DNA of 64,000 bases, taken from assembly GCF_001420605.1 (NCBI RefSeq), contig NZ_LJIZ01000013.1, positions 219,956 to 283,955 on the forward strand, written 5' to 3'. This DNA is from Bacillus sp. FJAT-25509. Lineage in GTDB: Bacteria; Bacillota; Bacilli; Bacillales; Bacillaceae_G. Below the pieces are notes generated by a model. That model was not told where the DNA came from. It saw only the letters and a program-made list of their open reading frames with translations, and did no database searches. The translations under genes were made by a program, and so were the position numbers. Shown here piece after piece: positions 63,720-64,000 of the stretch (within the stretch, counting starts at the first letter, position 1; each line of letters begins with the position of its first letter).

Positions 63720-63879
63720 AGCTAGACCTCCTTAGGATTAATAACTTAATAGTAAGGCATTAGTCTAAAATTAAAATGATATTTGGAAAACATTCATAAA
63801 GTATCCACTTATATACAAAAATTATTGTGTATTTTTGTTGAAACATACCGAAATAAATATAAAAGGAGGTAGAATTTTA

Positions 63880-64000
63880 GTGAAACAATTTAAGAAAAAA
63901 AGACTTGGATTAATTTTGTCATATGGAATTATTTTTTCTATCTTCGACCCATTATCTGCACTGGCAGCAGTTGTCCCTTCAAATAGTCGTCCTAGTGTTA
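63880..64000 (+). CDS. Start of a secreted protein, cut by the window edge
   Basis: Only the first 40 codons are present. GTG start with SD aaaggaggt. The N-terminus is a signal peptide: a basic region (KQFKKKR), a hydrophobic core (LGLILSYGIIFSIF) and an Ala-rich cleavage site (ALAA). The mature part begins near VVPSNSRPS and cannot be classified. Confidence 0.75.
   Translation, partial: MKQFKKKRLGLILSYGIIFSIFDPLSALAAVVPSNSRPSV

Overview
The window is low-GC DNA with strong Shine-Dalgarno sites and frequent GTG/TTG starts. It carries endospore germinant-receptor genes, T-box leaders, PerR and Fur operators, and a gene order (degV-comFA-comFC-flgM, hpf-secA-prfB, cccB-ftsEX-ctpB-minJ) that matches the Bacillus subtilis comF to minJ neighbourhood. 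It is a chromosomal piece of an endospore-forming member of the Bacillaceae. The exact genus cannot be read from the sequence. I saw no rRNA, tRNA, CRISPR, phage or transposase gene. Nearly all genes are intact housekeeping or catabolic genes.

Layout. 1-2.9 kb: end of degV, competence genes comFA/comFC and flgM. 3.3-10.3 kb: the KimA potassium importer, a cold-shock protein, long-form HPF, SecA and RF2 (prfB with its programmed +1 frameshift). 10.8-20.5 kb: a YitT membrane protein, cytochrome c-551, FtsEX followed by a coiled-coil M23 peptidase, a PerR-type catalase, CtpB and MinJ. 20.8-26.0 kb: the complete mannitol PTS operon mtlA-mtlR-mtlF-mtlD. 26.1-31.8 kb: a PlcR/NprR-like (RNPP) regulator divergent from a 1354-residue secreted subtilase with a dockerin-like tail. 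31.9-39.5 kb: RluF-type pseudouridine synthase, a guanine riboswitch with pbuG, SteT, an MBL hydrolase, a LysR regulator, an SDR and a Bacillaceae intergenic repeat. 39.5-43.9 kb: a DUF47 protein and a GerA-GerB-GerC germinant receptor operon on the minus strand. 44.1-51.1 kb: two tandem tryptophan T-boxes and the full trpEGDCFBA operon. 51.2-51.8 kb: a gene-free block with two periodic repeat arrays. 51.9-54.3 kb: two YdcZ-type half-transporters around a Crp-family regulator, and a HAD phosphatase. 54.5-59.0 kb: two Fur-boxed iron-uptake operons (FTR1 permease plus lipoprotein; feoA-feoB-FeoB-associated peptide). 59.1-62.8 kb: a TPP riboswitch and thiD-cytX-thiM-thiE, a thiamin salvage set without thiC. 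62.9-64 kb: a decayed hydrolase gene, a DUF3139 protein and the start of a secreted protein.

The most unusual signal is not a gene. A degenerate 20-21 bp repeat with core GCAAATAAA occurs as a five-unit array before katA and, inverted, as a nine-unit array after trpA. The second array is followed by eight or nine DnaA-box-like TATCCACA words, all in one orientation and mostly spaced near multiples of one helical turn. I know no named element that matches. Other points worth checking are two genes whose only well-placed start codon is ATT, a 25-bp palindrome duplicated on both sides of a Bacillaceae repeat, and an extracytoplasmic helical motif shared between an FTR1 iron permease and its small lipoprotein neighbour.
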